Source: Lachnospiraceae bacterium
GTDB taxonomy: Bacteria; Bacillota_A; Clostridia; Lachnospirales; Lachnospiraceae
Direction of reading: 5' to 3'
NCBI GenBank assembly: GCA_028694115.1
Contig: JAQUUB010000007.1
Location: 61,835 to 125,834 of the forward strand
Length of the DNA stretch: 64,000 nucleotides
Shown: positions 1-8,731 of the stretch, piece after piece
Position numbering within the stretch: position 1 is the stretch's first letter
How the letters are laid out: each line of letters opens with the position of its first letter
Program-made: the position numbers and the translations under genes
The notes under the pieces: generated by a model
What the model saw: only the letters and a program-made list of their open reading frames with translations
Databases searched by the model: none
What the model was told of the DNA's origin: nothing

Positions 1-1811
1 ATTACCGTTTTATTTTTACTCATCAATATTTTATCCAAATCACCAAAAAATTCTGATAACTTTTCATCAATTGATGTATCTCTAAAGATTATATCTTTAA
101 TCTGACTATACTTACAATTAAAAATTTCATCTAGATATTTAGGATAATTCTCTGCGTCAGATTTTATGATCTCTTGTAAAACTTTAACTGCTAGTATTTT
201 CCAGAAAATAGAATAAAACCCTCTTTTTTCTGCATTGCCAATTGCACGAAAATTTGCTTGACTTGGAAACTCTCCGCTTGAATCTAATCCTGTAATCCAT
301 TTTGTTTGTTCAATAAAGTCCGATTTCACCTCCACATATTTTGCTAATTTATGTGCATACTCTGGACACTTCAAAACATTAAACAAAGCAGTTTTACCAC
401 TTCCCTTTGCCCCAGTAATTATAAATTTATTATTATCAAAAATGTATCTATATTCCTTTAACGGATAAAAATTCTTCATTAAACTAGCTAAATCAGAAAA
501 TTCATTTTCAGCTGCTGCAACCTCTGAAGTTATTTTTTGTATAGACTCCAGTATTTCAAGTCTACTTGCAGATTCTTTAAACTCATCTACTACAATTTCT
601 TCATTGTTTGAGCTCAATTTATTTGATAAAAGTTTATATACATTTTCTTCACCATTTAAATTTAGTATTTGAAGTATTTTATCATCACTATTGATGTTAG
701 AATTCAATGCATCATACCTTATATTAATTGGATAATGTGGTGAACTCACATCAAAAATTTCTGGAATATCTACAAAATAACCTGTTTCCTCTAATATTTC
801 AAAACTACTTTTCAAATAACATTTTAGTTCAACCTCTGCTTCTTCTTCGGATACTGGCATAGGCGAATTAATCAAATAAAATGGTATATCGAGATTTACC
901 AATTTGGGCATAATAAATTTTAAACCTAACATATTTTGTTCATTTCCATAAAAAACGGGAACTACCTCATCTGAATACCTTAATAAGGTTAAAGCACCAA
1001 TATCATGTATTCCAGCCCTTGAATCTATAAATATAAAATCTGGCTGATACTCGTTCTTTAAAGTTATTAATAAATTGGTAATAGCATTTTGATCATTCAA
1101 GTATTTTGGCATATTAAAATCAATTCTTGAAAGTTTATTATAATATTCTTCTACTTCTCCATTCTGCAAGTTAGCTGCTTGCATTACTAACAATTCTCCA
1201 CCAGTTAGCCCAATTAATTTTTTATTGTTTACAGCGTATACATACTCATTAATATCTAGTCCTTCTTTACACGTTTCACTTTCTATCAGAAAATCAACTA
1301 CGCCATATTTAGGGTATTCAATTTCTGGCTTCAATATCGTTGATAAACCAGGTGCTTCTAAATCTAAATCCACTACTACAATTTTCTTTCCCTCTCTAAC
1401 TAACTGTAATGCTGTCATCGCTAAAGTTGTTGTTCTCCCTACTCCTCCTTTATAAGAATAAAAAGTAATTACCTTTTCTTTATCCCTTTCAGAATTTCCT
1501 TTTATTGTATTCCACGTCCGCTTAACCAAAGGCCTTTCTGAGTAAAATATATTATCTTTTATTTTAACTGCATTCTTAGATACTTCGGCATACAAAAGAT
1601 CAGACTCTTCTATTTTAACTACTCTATTTAACCAAACCTCACTTATAAGATCTCTTAAATTATTATTCAAGACATTAAAATCTTTATTTCCAATAATATA
1701 CACAGATATTTTCCCAAAAACATCTCTAACAATGTAGAAACTGCTATTCGTATCATTTATTTCAGATATAAAATCAATAACTATCTTTTTTATCTCATCA
1801 AAATGTTTCAT
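1..1811 (-). CDS. KGGVGRT-type dual P-loop ATPase, 3' end outside window
   Basis: The frame is open without a stop from an ATG at 1811 to base 1, giving 603 residues of a longer protein. Residues about 114-330 look like a MinD/ParA-type (SIMIBI) ATPase: a deviant Walker A KGGVGRTT at 121-128, then VVVDLDLEAPGLS and FIFIDSRAGIHD, the usual switch/Walker B surroundings. A second, classical P-loop GAKGSGKT lies at 467-474, so two nucleotide-binding modules share one chain. The start overlaps the stop of the upstream HEPN-like gene as TAATG, which implies coupled translation. Proteins with this KGGVGR variant occur in accessory and conflict islands; a defence role is inference. The target and C-terminus are unknown. 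Confidence 0.8.
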   Translation of the reverse strand, partial: MKHFDEIKKIVIDFISEINDTNSSFYIVRDVFGKISVYIIGNKDFNVLNNNLRDLISEVWLNRVVKIEESDLLYAEVSKNAVKIKDNIFYSERPLVKRTWNTIKGNSERDKEKVITFYSYKGGVGRTTTLAMTALQLVREGKKIVVVDLDLEAPGLSTILKPEIEYPKYGVVDFLIESETCKEGLDINEYVYAVNNKKLIGLTGGELLVMQAANLQNGEVEEYYNKLSRIDFNMPKYLNDQNAITNLLITLKNEYQPDFIFIDSRAGIHDIGALTLLRYSDEVVPVFYGNEQNMLGLKFIMPKLVNLDIPFYLINSPMPVSEEEAEVELKCYLKSSFEILEETGYFVDIPEIFDVSSPHYPINIRYDALNSNINSDDKILQILNLNGEENVYKLLSNKLSSNNEEIVVDEFKESASRLEILESIQKITSEVAAAENEFSDLASLMKNFYPLKEYRYIFDNNKFIITGAKGSGKTALFNVLKCPEYAHKLAKYVEVKSDFIEQTKWITGLDSSGEFPSQANFRAIGNAEKRGFYSIFWKILAVKVLQEIIKSDAENYPKYLDEIFNCKYSQIKDIIFRDTSIDEKLSEFFGDLDKILMSKNKTV

Positions 1812-2242
1812 TAAATCACCCCATCCACTTCCATTGTAAGTATTATATCTATCAGACTCGCTATTTCTAATTTTATATCATTTGCTAATGTGTTATTATT
1901 AAGAGCATGCGAAGATGCTTCGTACCTATATTTAGGATCCCAATTTGCAATGATTTCATTACATACATTACATATATCAATACAATACTGTGAAGCATTT
2001 CCTCCATTTAATAAAATTAAATCGATTTCATTTCTCATGGAATTTATATCGTGACTGTATCCTCTTACTGAACCACGTGAAAGAGTTTCACCACAATTTA
2101 ATGTATATAATAATACTAATTTACAATAACATTCTAAAACATATCCTGCTAAATAATTAGCATTAAACCACTGCTTATTTCTGTAAAGAATTTCTGAACT
2201 CTCAAACATACGATACGCTGTATCTTTATAATTATCAGCCAC
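1811..2242 (-). CDS. HEPN-like domain small protein
   Basis: 143 residues, starting at GTG with an AAGGGGTG ribosome site. The all-helical pattern fits the HEPN fold: an N-terminal helix, a YLAGYVLECYCKLVL helix at about 30-44, a SHDI turn at 63-66 and a C-terminal WDPKYRYE segment at about 101-108. The classical catalytic Arg-X4-6-His is not clean: H64 follows R60 (X3) or R56 (X7), so RNase activity is uncertain. It is the first gene of a two-gene unit, and its stop overlaps the ATPase start. HEPN proteins often act as toxins or as adaptors of defence ATPases. That role is inferred from context, not shown. Confidence 0.72.
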   Translation of the reverse strand: MADNYKDTAYRMFESSEILYRNKQWFNANYLAGYVLECYCKLVLLYTLNCGETLSRGSVRGYSHDINSMRNEIDLILLNGGNASQYCIDICNVCNEIIANWDPKYRYEASSHALNNNTLANDIKLEIASLIDIILTMEVDGVI

Positions 2243-2322
2243 TTTTTCACCCCTTAGTAAAATTTTCCTTATATATCCAACTACAATGATTATTCTACCA
2301 CCATATACATATTTTTTCTAGC

Positions 2323-2351
2323 AAAAAGAGTCCAAAATTTCCGGACTCTTT
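2323..2351 (-). terminator. Rho-independent terminator
   Basis: Read on the minus strand, a 9-bp stem (AAAGAGTCC with GGACTCTTT, 2325-2333 and 2343-2351) is followed by a T-run. It sits directly after the relaxase-like remnant and before the HEPN/ATPase pair, so the pair needs its own promoter. Only a weak TAGAAT-like -10 at 2292-2297 was seen. Confidence 0.75.
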
Positions 2352-2360
2352 CCTTGAAAT

Positions 2361-2753
2361 CTACTTTATTCCCACAAAATCTCTTACTTTCTCCTTCACC
2401 CCCTGCATAAACTTCTCGAACAACGTCACTTCACCAATCATAAATCGCTTCATAAAATCATATGCGTCACCCAGCTTCTGCTTCAAACTCCGAATTTCTC
2501 CGTCTTTCCTTTCATTCTCATACCGAAGCTGAACCACTTCTTCAAATAAATCATGTTCTCTGTCAGAGCCAGCACAACTATACATGAAGTATACTTCTTC
2601 CGCTATTTCAGCTTTTCGACTTTTCTCTTCCAGTTTATCAGAAACTACCTTGTAATCGTCCTCCACAACTGCAAGTTCCTTCTTTGCCGAATCAAACTTT
2701 CTGTCATAATACCGAACCGTATTTTCTCTATCGCAATTACTATGACAGCTACT
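2361..2753 (-). pseudogene. C-terminal fragment resembling a Mob/Pre relaxase tail
   Basis: A minus-strand frame runs from 2753, just after an in-frame TAA at 2754-2756, to a stop at 2361. No good start exists; a GTG at 2666 would give 101 residues. The product is strongly helical and charged, with a coiled-coil look (LEEKSRKAEIAEE, QLRYENERKDGEIRSLKQ) and an end DAYDFMKRFMIGEVTLFEKF. That end resembles the tails of plasmid mobilisation proteins of Firmicutes elements, recognised by resemblance only. Its upstream edge coincides with the start of an integrase remnant on the other strand, as expected for a rearranged mobile-element scar. Confidence 0.45.
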
Positions 2754-2956
2754 TTACTCCACTCATGCAGAACTTAAACATTGAAAAGACTCCGCACTGT
2801 TGCAGACATACCTGCATTTCCTTACTTGCAGAAGCAGGAGTTAATCAGACGATTATTAAAAAGATTGCTGAACATTCGGGAGCCATGTCCCTAACCTAAA
2901 AGGTGTATACCCACTTTGACGTTCAGTAGCTGGTTAAAGCAATCAATCAAATTTAA
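2741..2956 (+). pseudogene. Tyrosine recombinase (integrase) C-terminal remnant
   Basis: The + frame from about 2741 reads YFTPLMQNL, TPHCCRHTCISLLAEAGV, IIKKIAEHSGAMSLT, stop (TAA 2897-2899), then KVYTHFDVQ, stop (TAG 2927-2929), then LVKAINQI and a final TAA at 2954. This is the end of a phage/ICE-type integrase. The HxxR box and the H of the HS motif are visible, and the catalytic Tyr lies in KVYTH after the first stop. The N-terminal four-fifths are missing. Two in-frame stops plus truncation mean it is inactive. It lies about 430 bases from the 3' end of rpsI. Confidence 0.85.
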
Positions 2957-3321
2957 TTCCACAATACAAGTTTCATATCATATAGAACTTGAAAAATTAA
3001 GGAGAGCAAAATGAAGAATATATTTATTCCTGGAAGTTTGCCTTTAAAAAACGATATCAAAGAGGATGTTCTAAGCACTGATTAGGACTTAAAACACCCT
3101 AGAATTTTGTTAGTCACTTGTTAGTTATGTGTTATTTACCGTACGAAATCCACACCATTTTACAGCATTCCAGAACTTCAAGAAACCAATAAATTGAGGT
3201 TTTGCACGCATCATTATTTCTTTGAAAAGTTTCCGTTACTTGCGAATGCAAGAAAGAACCTCAAAAATCCTCCGGATTTCCTCGGTCATTTCTTGCATTC
3301 TAATGAATCAAAACACATAAC
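2957..3321. other. Gene-poor scar between integrase remnant and rpsI terminator
   Basis: No convincing gene. A 24-codon frame at 3011-3085 (+), MKNIFIPGSLPLKNDIKEDV..., has a good AAGGAGAG site but looks like the first codons of a lost gene. Bases 3244-3300 form an inverted repeat (GAATGCAAGAAA with TTTCTTGCATTC), and 3235-3247 is an exact inverted copy of 3369-3381. TCTTTGAAAA at about 3219-3228 also occurs in the rpsI 3' end (3392-3401), a weak hint of an old attachment site. Confidence 0.4.
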
Positions 3322-3356
3322 AAAAGCCCCATGAATGCAAGCATTCTGGGGCTTTG
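3322..3356 (-). terminator. Terminator of the rplM-rpsI unit
   Basis: A near-perfect long hairpin: AAAGCCCCA pairs with TGGGGCTTT (3323-3331 and 3347-3355), and GAATGC pairs with GCATTC around an AA loop. On the minus strand the stem runs into TTTTG. It lies about 30 bases after the rpsI stop. Confidence 0.88.
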
Positions 3357-3384
3357 ATATGCATTTTGATTCGCAAGTAACTGC

Positions 3385-3783
3385 TTATCTCTTTGAAAAC
3401 TGTGGTGCACGACGTGCTGCTTTGAGACCGTATTTCTTTCTTTCTTTCATACGTGGATCTCTTGTTAAATATCCAGCTTTCTTTAATGTAGGTCTGAAAT
3501 CACCATCTACAGTAAGAAGTGCTCTTGCTACACCATGTCTGATAGCGCCTGCTTGTCCTGTATATCCACCTCCGTGAACATTTACAAGAACATCATATTT
3601 CTCAACTGTTTCTGTAGCTGTTAAAGGCTGACGAACGATAACCTTTAATGTCTCTAATCCAAAATATTCATCAATACTACGTTTATTTATTGTAATTTTA
3701 CCTGTTCCAGGTACTAAGTATACTCTAGCGATTGATTTTTTTCTTCTTCCAGTTCCGTAGAACTTATTGCTTGCTTTAGCCAC
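3385..3783 (-). CDS. rpsI: 30S ribosomal protein S9
   Basis: 132 residues, a normal length for bacterial S9. It starts [20 protein letters not shown] and keeps the family GTGRRK box, VNVHGGG and GQAGAIRHG, and a C-terminal basic tail ending FSKR that reaches the P-site tRNA. It is the second gene of rplM-rpsI, 29 bases after L13. Its 3' end borders the accessory scar; 3' ends of rpsI are known integration sites for some Firmicutes ICEs, which fits the nearby integrase remnant. Confidence 0.97.
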   Translation of the reverse strand: MAKASNKFYGTGRRKKSIARVYLVPGTGKITINKRSIDEYFGLETLKVIVRQPLTATETVEKYDVLVNVHGGGYTGQAGAIRHGVARALLTVDGDFRPTLKKAGYLTRDPRMKERKKYGLKAARRAPQFSKR

Positions 3784-3812
3784 TTTTTTATTCTCCTTCC
3801 ATTACCTTTTGC

Positions 3813-4241
3813 TTAAAATGTTAATACTTCAGGTTTCTGAGCTGCTTGATCATGCTCAGGTCCTGCGTATACATGAAGTTTTGTAAACATCTGTCTGCCT
3901 AAAGGTCCTTTTGGAAGCATTCCCTTAACAGCAAGTTCAATAACCTGTTCTGGTTTCTTAGCTAATTTTTCTCTTAATGTAGTTTCTTTCATACCACCTA
4001 CATAGTCTGAATGATGGTAATACATTTTCTGATCTAATTTCTTTCCTGTTACAGCAACCTTCTCTGCATTGATTATGATCACATAATCACCTGTATCAAT
4101 GTGTGGTGTGAAGATTGGTTTATTCTTTCCTCTTAAAACTTTAGCAGTTTCTGATGCTAAACGTCCTAATGTCATACCTGTAGCGTCTACTACATACCAT
4201 TTTCTATCGATTGTAGCTGGACTAGCCATAAAAGTCTTCAT
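3813..4241 (-). CDS. rplM: 50S ribosomal protein L13
   Basis: 142 residues, full length. L13 is an early-assembling 23S rRNA binder. Visible signatures are [17 protein letters not shown], a [17 protein letters not shown] segment and [13 protein letters not shown]. The start ATG at 4241 has a GGAGG site 6-7 bases upstream. It is first in the operon with rpsI, preceded by about 150 bases of leader and a perfect consensus promoter (4395-4423), so it can be transcribed separately from truA. Confidence 0.97.
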   Translation of the reverse strand: MKTFMASPATIDRKWYVVDATGMTLGRLASETAKVLRGKNKPIFTPHIDTGDYVIIINAEKVAVTGKKLDQKMYYHHSDYVGGMKETTLREKLAKKPEQVIELAVKGMLPKGPLGRQMFTKLHVYAGPEHDQAAQKPEVLTF

Positions 4242-4388
4242 ATGTTACCTCCAAATAATTTTGTTTCCATGTTGTTATCTATCGCACTGCAAGTCTCAAT
4301 TTCTACTCCCACATAGTCATCTCAACCAGCTAGCACATTTAAATGTTCTCGCCGGGGCAGGTCCGAGCATTTACAAACTACGTCACAT
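4242..4388 (-). promoter_or_regulatory. Untranslated leader of rplM-rpsI, possible L13 leader
   Basis: About 145 untranslated bases lie between the expected transcript start and the L13 codon, far more than a ribosome site needs. L13 leader RNAs that let L13 repress its own mRNA are known in Firmicutes. I see short complementary segments but could not fold it, so membership of that class is inferred from position. Confidence 0.5.
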
Positions 4389-4394
4389 TGAAAT

Positions 4395-4423
4395 ATTATA
4401 TTACACTCATCGGGGTGTGTCAA
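4395..4423 (-). promoter_or_regulatory. Sigma-A promoter of rplM-rpsI (TTGACA-N17-TATAAT)
   Basis: On the minus strand TTGACA (4418-4423) and TATAAT (4395-4400) are both perfect consensus, separated by exactly 17 bases. The -35 box lies just beyond the last codons of truA. It should be one of the strongest promoters in the window. Confidence 0.88.
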
Positions 4424-4426
4424 TAT

Positions 4427-5206
4427 TTATTCTATTTTTCGCGAAAAAAATTTTTCTGGAAAATTATTTTCCAAAAAACGATAGTTTATTAACATTAATC
4501 CTTTTGCAGGTGCTGTTGGGCCTGCTGCTTCTCTATCTAATTGCTCTAGTATTTCTTTTACATGTTCTGGTTCATAAAAGGATTGGCCAGCCTCCATTAG
4601 TGTACCAGCAATAATTCGGACCATATTATATAAAAATCCTTTTCCAGATACTTGTATTAGAATTTCATTAGTTACCTTCGTTACTTTTATTTCTGTAATC
4701 TCGCGTACTGTGCTTTCTGTTTCTGTATGGATACTGCAAAAACTCTTAAAATCATGGATTCCTACTAAGTAATTAGCAGCTTGCTGCATTTTTTCGGTGT
4801 CCAGTGGATAATAAGTAAAATGAGAGTACAATCTCTTTGTTGGAATTGGGAATTTATCATTAATAATAGAATACTGATATGTTTTGATTGTTTCCACATA
4901 TCTTGGATGAAAATCATTTGCAACCTCTAATGATTGACGGATTCGAATATCCTCTGGTAATCGTTGGTTTAGTGCATATGACACTTTATCTCCTGGAATT
5001 CTGGAATTTGTATCAAAAACAGCCAGATTACAAAGTGCATGTACACCTGCATCTGTCCGACTTGCACCACTTACTTTAATTGTTTCATTTAATAGTTCTG
5101 ATAAATGAGTATTTAATTCACTTTCAATTGTTTTTCCATTTTGCTGCAACTGCCATCCATGGTAATCGGTACCGTCATATGCTACCACAAGAAGTACACG
5201 CTTCAT
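4427..5206 (-). CDS. truA: tRNA pseudouridine(38-40) synthase TruA
   Basis: 259 residues. It isomerises uridine to pseudouridine at positions 38-40 of the tRNA anticodon arm. The catalytic Asp is D52 in SGASRTDAGVHAL; the N-terminal VAYDGTDYHGWQ and the GKGFLYNMVRIIAGTL segment are also typical. I chose the ATG at 5206 over one at 5224 because it follows the ecfT stop by two bases with GGGGG about 10 bases upstream and matches the family N-terminus. It is the last gene of ecfA1-ecfA2-ecfT-truA, a common order in Firmicutes. Confidence 0.95.
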   Translation of the reverse strand: MKRVLLVVAYDGTDYHGWQLQQNGKTIESELNTHLSELLNETIKVSGASRTDAGVHALCNLAVFDTNSRIPGDKVSYALNQRLPEDIRIRQSLEVANDFHPRYVETIKTYQYSIINDKFPIPTKRLYSHFTYYPLDTEKMQQAANYLVGIHDFKSFCSIHTETESTVREITEIKVTKVTNEILIQVSGKGFLYNMVRIIAGTLMEAGQSFYEPEHVKEILEQLDREAAGPTAPAKGLMLINYRFLENNFPEKFFSRKIE

Positions 5207-5208
5207 AC

Positions 5209-6015
5209 CTATATGATCCCCCATTTGCCTGCTGCTACAATTGCTACCATATAAAAGGCCAGAATGGTATATGCACAGTAATCTACCTTTTTATAATTTA
5301 AAGGCTTCATTTTTGTACGCCCTTCTCCACCGCGGTAGCATCTAGCTTCCATTGCCATCGCTAAATCATTGGCTCTGCGAAAGGCTGAAATAAACAATGG
5401 TACTAGTAACGGTACCAGGCTCTTTGCTTTTTGAAATAAATTACCGCTCTCAAAATCTGCACCTCTTGCCATTTGTGCCTTCATGATTTTATCTGTTTCC
5501 TCTAGTAAGATTGGTATAAATCGTAAGGCAATCGACATCATCATGGCTATTTCATGAACAGGCACTTTGAATATTTTTAATGGTTTCATTAATTTTTCCA
5601 TACCATCTGTAAGATTATTAGGCGTTGTCGTGAGTGTCATCAAGGAAGAACCCACAATCAAATAGGACAGACGAATGATCATATAAATTGCAGCTGCAAT
5701 ACCTTCTCTTGTAATGGAAAATCTCCAAAACGTAACGATTGCTTCTCCTGGAGTCAAAAACAAATTAAATACCACGGTGATCATCATTAGAATTAGAATA
5801 CTTTTCATTCCCTTAGTAATAAACTTAAACGGTACTTTTGAGATTTTAATTACAGATATTAAAAATACGGTTGCAACTAAATATGCTGTTATATTTTTGA
5901 AAATAAACAGCGAAATAATATAGCACAAAGTTCCTATTAATTTTACCCTTGGGTCCATTTTGTGAATCAATGAATCCGCTTGATAATATTGTCCTAACGT
6001 AATATCTCTAATCAT
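5209..6015 (-). CDS. ecfT: ECF transporter transmembrane subunit EcfT
   Basis: 268 residues with about five hydrophobic helices, mostly in the first 130 and near the C-terminus. EcfT links a substrate-binding S component to the two ATPases in group II ECF vitamin importers. The two coupling-helix motifs are visible as QMARGADF and MEARCYRGG. No S component is nearby, so this is the shared energising module, serving S components encoded elsewhere. The stop is two bases before truA. Confidence 0.95.
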   Translation of the reverse strand: MIRDITLGQYYQADSLIHKMDPRVKLIGTLCYIISLFIFKNITAYLVATVFLISVIKISKVPFKFITKGMKSILILMMITVVFNLFLTPGEAIVTFWRFSITREGIAAAIYMIIRLSYLIVGSSLMTLTTTPNNLTDGMEKLMKPLKIFKVPVHEIAMMMSIALRFIPILLEETDKIMKAQMARGADFESGNLFQKAKSLVPLLVPLFISAFRRANDLAMAMEARCYRGGEGRTKMKPLNYKKVDYCAYTILAFYMVAIVAAGKWGII

Positions 6016-6045
6016 GATATTCCCTTCTATTGCATTAGCATGACA

Positions 6046-6897
6046 TTAAATGCTTTTGAGTGCTCTTAAAATTTCTTCCTTAGCTTCCTGAATCGTTGTC
6101 TTATCTGGATTTACAGGTAATCCCATTTCTTTTAATTCGTGCATGATATAGGTAACCTGTGGTGCACACAGTCCAACTTCCTCTAATTCTTTATATCTTA
6201 GGAAAACCTCTCTTGGTGTTCCATCCATCATGATACTGCCTTTGTTCATTACGATTAATCGATCCACATAATTGGCTACGTCCTCCATGCTATGCGATAC
6301 CAAAATTATCGTTATATTATTTTCATCCCTTAATTTCTTTATAAGCGTTAAAATTTCATCTCTACCCTTAGGATCTAAGCCTGCTGTAGGCTCGTCCAGG
6401 ATTAAAACCTCAGGCTTCATTGCTAATACACCTGCTATCGCTACGCGTCGCTTCTGGCCCCCTGAGAGGTCAAATGGGGAATGATAAAAGTGCTCATCTT
6501 CCAATCCTACTTTCTTAAGTGCTTCGTAGGCTCTTAATTCTATTTCTTTTTGTGGAAGTCCTAAATTTTTAGGTCCAAAGCAGACATCTGAAAAAACATC
6601 AACCTCAAACAGCTGATGCTCAGGATACTGAAACACAAGTCCCACTTTACTCCGAAGTTGTTTGAGATGATAATCCTTATCATAAATATCTTCACCATTA
6701 TAAAAAATCTCACCACTTGTAGCCTTTAACAATCCATTCAAATGCTGCACAAGTGTAGATTTACCTGATCCCGTATGTCCTATTAATCCTATGAATTCTC
6801 CATCTTTGATTTGAATGCAAATATCATTTAATGCCTTGATTTCATAAGATGTTTCAGGGCTATATATATAATTTACGTGATTTAAGATAATTGCCAT
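6046..6897 (-). CDS. ecfA2: ECF transporter ATPase EcfA2
   Basis: 283 residues, an ABC ATPase of the CbiO type. The Walker [10 protein letters not shown] is at about 40-48, then FQYPEHQLF (Q-loop), [13 protein letters not shown] signature, VLILDEP Walker B and a VSHSMEDV switch histidine. It pairs with EcfA1 on EcfT to drive vitamin uptake. Its start lies inside the 3' end of ecfA1 (16-base overlap), indicating coupling, and ecfT follows after 30 bases. Confidence 0.95.
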   Translation of the reverse strand: MAIILNHVNYIYSPETSYEIKALNDICIQIKDGEFIGLIGHTGSGKSTLVQHLNGLLKATSGEIFYNGEDIYDKDYHLKQLRSKVGLVFQYPEHQLFEVDVFSDVCFGPKNLGLPQKEIELRAYEALKKVGLEDEHFYHSPFDLSGGQKRRVAIAGVLAMKPEVLILDEPTAGLDPKGRDEILTLIKKLRDENNITIILVSHSMEDVANYVDRLIVMNKGSIMMDGTPREVFLRYKELEEVGLCAPQVTYIMHELKEMGLPVNPDKTTIQEAKEEILRALKSI

Positions 6898-7733
6898 AAT
6901 TCTTTCACCAATTCTTCCGTAGTCAATATTCCATCAGAAATTTTCAGACCACTCTTCTTTAATTCATAGGCCAAAAGTGTTACTTGTGGAACATCAAGTC
7001 TTAATTCCTTAAGTTCTTCTACTCTAGAGAAAACTTCTTTCGGAGTTCCTTCCATTACTACTTTTCCTTCATCCATAACGTAGACTTTATCCGCATAGAC
7101 TACTTCTTCCATATAATGTGTAATCAGAATCACCGTAACATCCTCTACTTCATTTAATGCCCGTGCAGCTCTGATTACTTCTTTTCGTCCGTTCGGATCA
7201 AGCATTGCTGTTGGTTCATCCATAATGATGCACTTCGGATGCATTGCAACAACACCTGCAATTGCAACCCTTTGTTTCTGTCCCCCCGAAAGCTTATTCG
7301 GTGAATGTTTTCGATACTGGTACATCCCTACTACTTTCAAACTTTCTGACACACGGTCCCATATTTCGTTTGTAGGAATGCCTATATTCTCTGGACCAAA
7401 TCCTACATCTTCCTCTACTACACTTCCTATGATTTGATTATCTGGATTCTGAAACACCATGCCGGCATTCTGTCTGATGTCCCATATTTTACTCATATCC
7501 GAGGTGTCTTTACCATCTACCCACATAGCACCTTCTGTAGGATATAATATCGCATTCATATGTTTTGCAAGAGTTGACTTTCCAGAACCATTATGACCAA
7601 GAATTGCAATAAAGTCACCCTTATTGATAGAAAGATCTACTCCATCAACAGCTCTTGTAACTCCCTCAACATTTCCTTCTTCATCTCTTCTGATATATTC
7701 AAATACTAATTTTTTTGCATCAATTATTCCCAT
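6882..7733 (-). CDS. ecfA1: ECF transporter ATPase EcfA1
   Basis: 283 residues. Walker [10 protein letters not shown] at about 46-54, [11 protein letters not shown]-loop, [19 protein letters not shown] Walker B and ITHYMEEV switch region make a complete ABC ATPase. It is first in ecfA1-ecfA2-ecfT-truA. It usually follows rplQ directly; here a divergent lipoprotein gene and a terminator lie between, and it has its own promoter at 7779-7807. Confidence 0.95.
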   Translation of the reverse strand: MGIIDAKKLVFEYIRRDEEGNVEGVTRAVDGVDLSINKGDFIAILGHNGSGKSTLAKHMNAILYPTEGAMWVDGKDTSDMSKIWDIRQNAGMVFQNPDNQIIGSVVEEDVGFGPENIGIPTNEIWDRVSESLKVVGMYQYRKHSPNKLSGGQKQRVAIAGVVAMHPKCIIMDEPTAMLDPNGRKEVIRAARALNEVEDVTVILITHYMEEVVYADKVYVMDEGKVVMEGTPKEVFSRVEELKELRLDVPQVTLLAYELKKSGLKISDGILTTEELVKELWQLS

Positions 7734-7778
7734 TTTATACCTGTTTCCCCAACTATATCGTTCTTTCGTATCTTCCCT

Positions 7779-7807
7779 ATTCTATCTTTTTTTACCTCTA
7801 ATTGCAA
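7779..7807 (-). promoter_or_regulatory. Promoter of the ecfA1 operon
   Basis: TTGCAA (7802-7807), a 17-base spacer and TAGAAT (7779-7784) on the minus strand. It lies about 46 bases before the ecfA1 start and is divergent to the lipoprotein promoter. Confidence 0.65.
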
Positions 7808-7845
7808 GATAAGACTGGTATTTATTTGAAGGCATAAGCAATTTC

Positions 7846-7874
7846 TTGTAATCACTTCTATTCTACCCTATAAT
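7846..7874 (+). promoter_or_regulatory. Promoter of the M15 lipoprotein gene
   Basis: TTGTAA (7846-7851), 17-base spacer and perfect TATAAT (7869-7874). The -10 ends 31 bases before the start codon, leaving room for the AAAGGATCC ribosome site. Confidence 0.72.
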
Positions 7875-7905
7875 TAGATAGATTAATTAGAAAAGGATCC
7901 CTATT

Positions 7906-8730
7906 ATGAAACAAAAATTCCTATTAATAATACTCCCAATACTGATTCTTACAGGATGCAATTCCTATACAAAAAAAGAAATTACACAATCGCAAAACCT
8001 TCCTCAGATAATTGTAAACGAATATCCATCCGTTTCCTCTTCTACTGTATCGAATGAAGAAGCTACTTCATCCTCCATTGAGGATGAATCCTCTCTTTCT
8101 GAAGATTGTGTTGTTGCATTATCAGATTCTGTAAATCCAGATCGTACAATCTACAAAGCCGATTTCTTTTTTGAACCTTTATCTGATACGATAAAATCAA
8201 GAATCTATGGTTTGTCCTATAAAACAGATTGTACTGTTCCTTACGAAGATTTACGTTATTTGAATGTTTTATATTGTGATTTTAATGGCCAGACTCAAAT
8301 TGGCGAATTGATATGTAATAAGTCCATTGCACAAGATTTAGTTGAAATTTTCTATGAGCTTTATCAAGCGAATTACCCTATCGAAAAAATAAAGTTAATT
8401 GATGAATATCAAGCGGATGATGATCTATCCTGTTTAGATAACAATACCTCCTGTTTTAACTATCGTACGGTCTCTGGTAGTACAAAACTGTCAAAGCATG
8501 CACTGGGACGTGCAATTGACATGAATCCCTTCTACAATCCGTATGTTACCTATCCTGGAGGTATTGAAAAGATATCACCTATTGAATCTACTGCTTATGC
8601 AGATCGAAGTGCCGATTTCATTGGTAAAATCGATGAGTCTGACTTGTGTTATCAGCTGTTTACTGCACACGGCTTTACATGGGGTGGAAATTGGAATACG
8701 CTAAAGGATTATCAACATTTTCAGAAGTAA
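7906..8730 (+). CDS. M15-family peptidase lipoprotein (VanY-like carboxypeptidase)
   Basis: 274 residues. The signal is lipoprotein-type with lipobox LTGC (Cys18), followed by a Ser/Glu-rich linker to about residue 70, so the domain is held outside the membrane. The C-terminal half carries the zinc peptidase signature SKHALGRAIDMN, with H198 and D205, and the final ligand H271 in DYQHFQ. This fits M15 D-alanyl-D-alanine carboxypeptidases or endopeptidases that trim peptidoglycan. It is monocistronic, on the plus strand against all neighbours, with its own promoter and terminator, and splits rplQ from the ECF genes. Exact substrate cannot be read from sequence. Confidence 0.85.
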   Translation: MKQKFLLIILPILILTGCNSYTKKEITQSQNLPQIIVNEYPSVSSSTVSNEEATSSSIEDESSLSEDCVVALSDSVNPDRTIYKADFFFEPLSDTIKSRIYGLSYKTDCTVPYEDLRYLNVLYCDFNGQTQIGELICNKSIAQDLVEIFYELYQANYPIEKIKLIDEYQADDDLSCLDNNTSCFNYRTVSGSTKLSKHALGRAIDMNPFYNPYVTYPGGIEKISPIESTAYADRSADFIGKIDESDLCYQLFTAHGFTWGGNWNTLKDYQHFQK

Positions 8731-8731
8731 A

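Noticed and set aside
3011..3085. 24-codon frame with a good ribosome site as a functional peptide
   Set aside because: It sits in a decayed region and more likely is the 5' remnant of a lost gene.
4099..4614. 171-codon plus-strand open frame across the rplM leader
   Set aside because: Overlaps rplM, its promoter and truA antisense; translation has no recognisable features.
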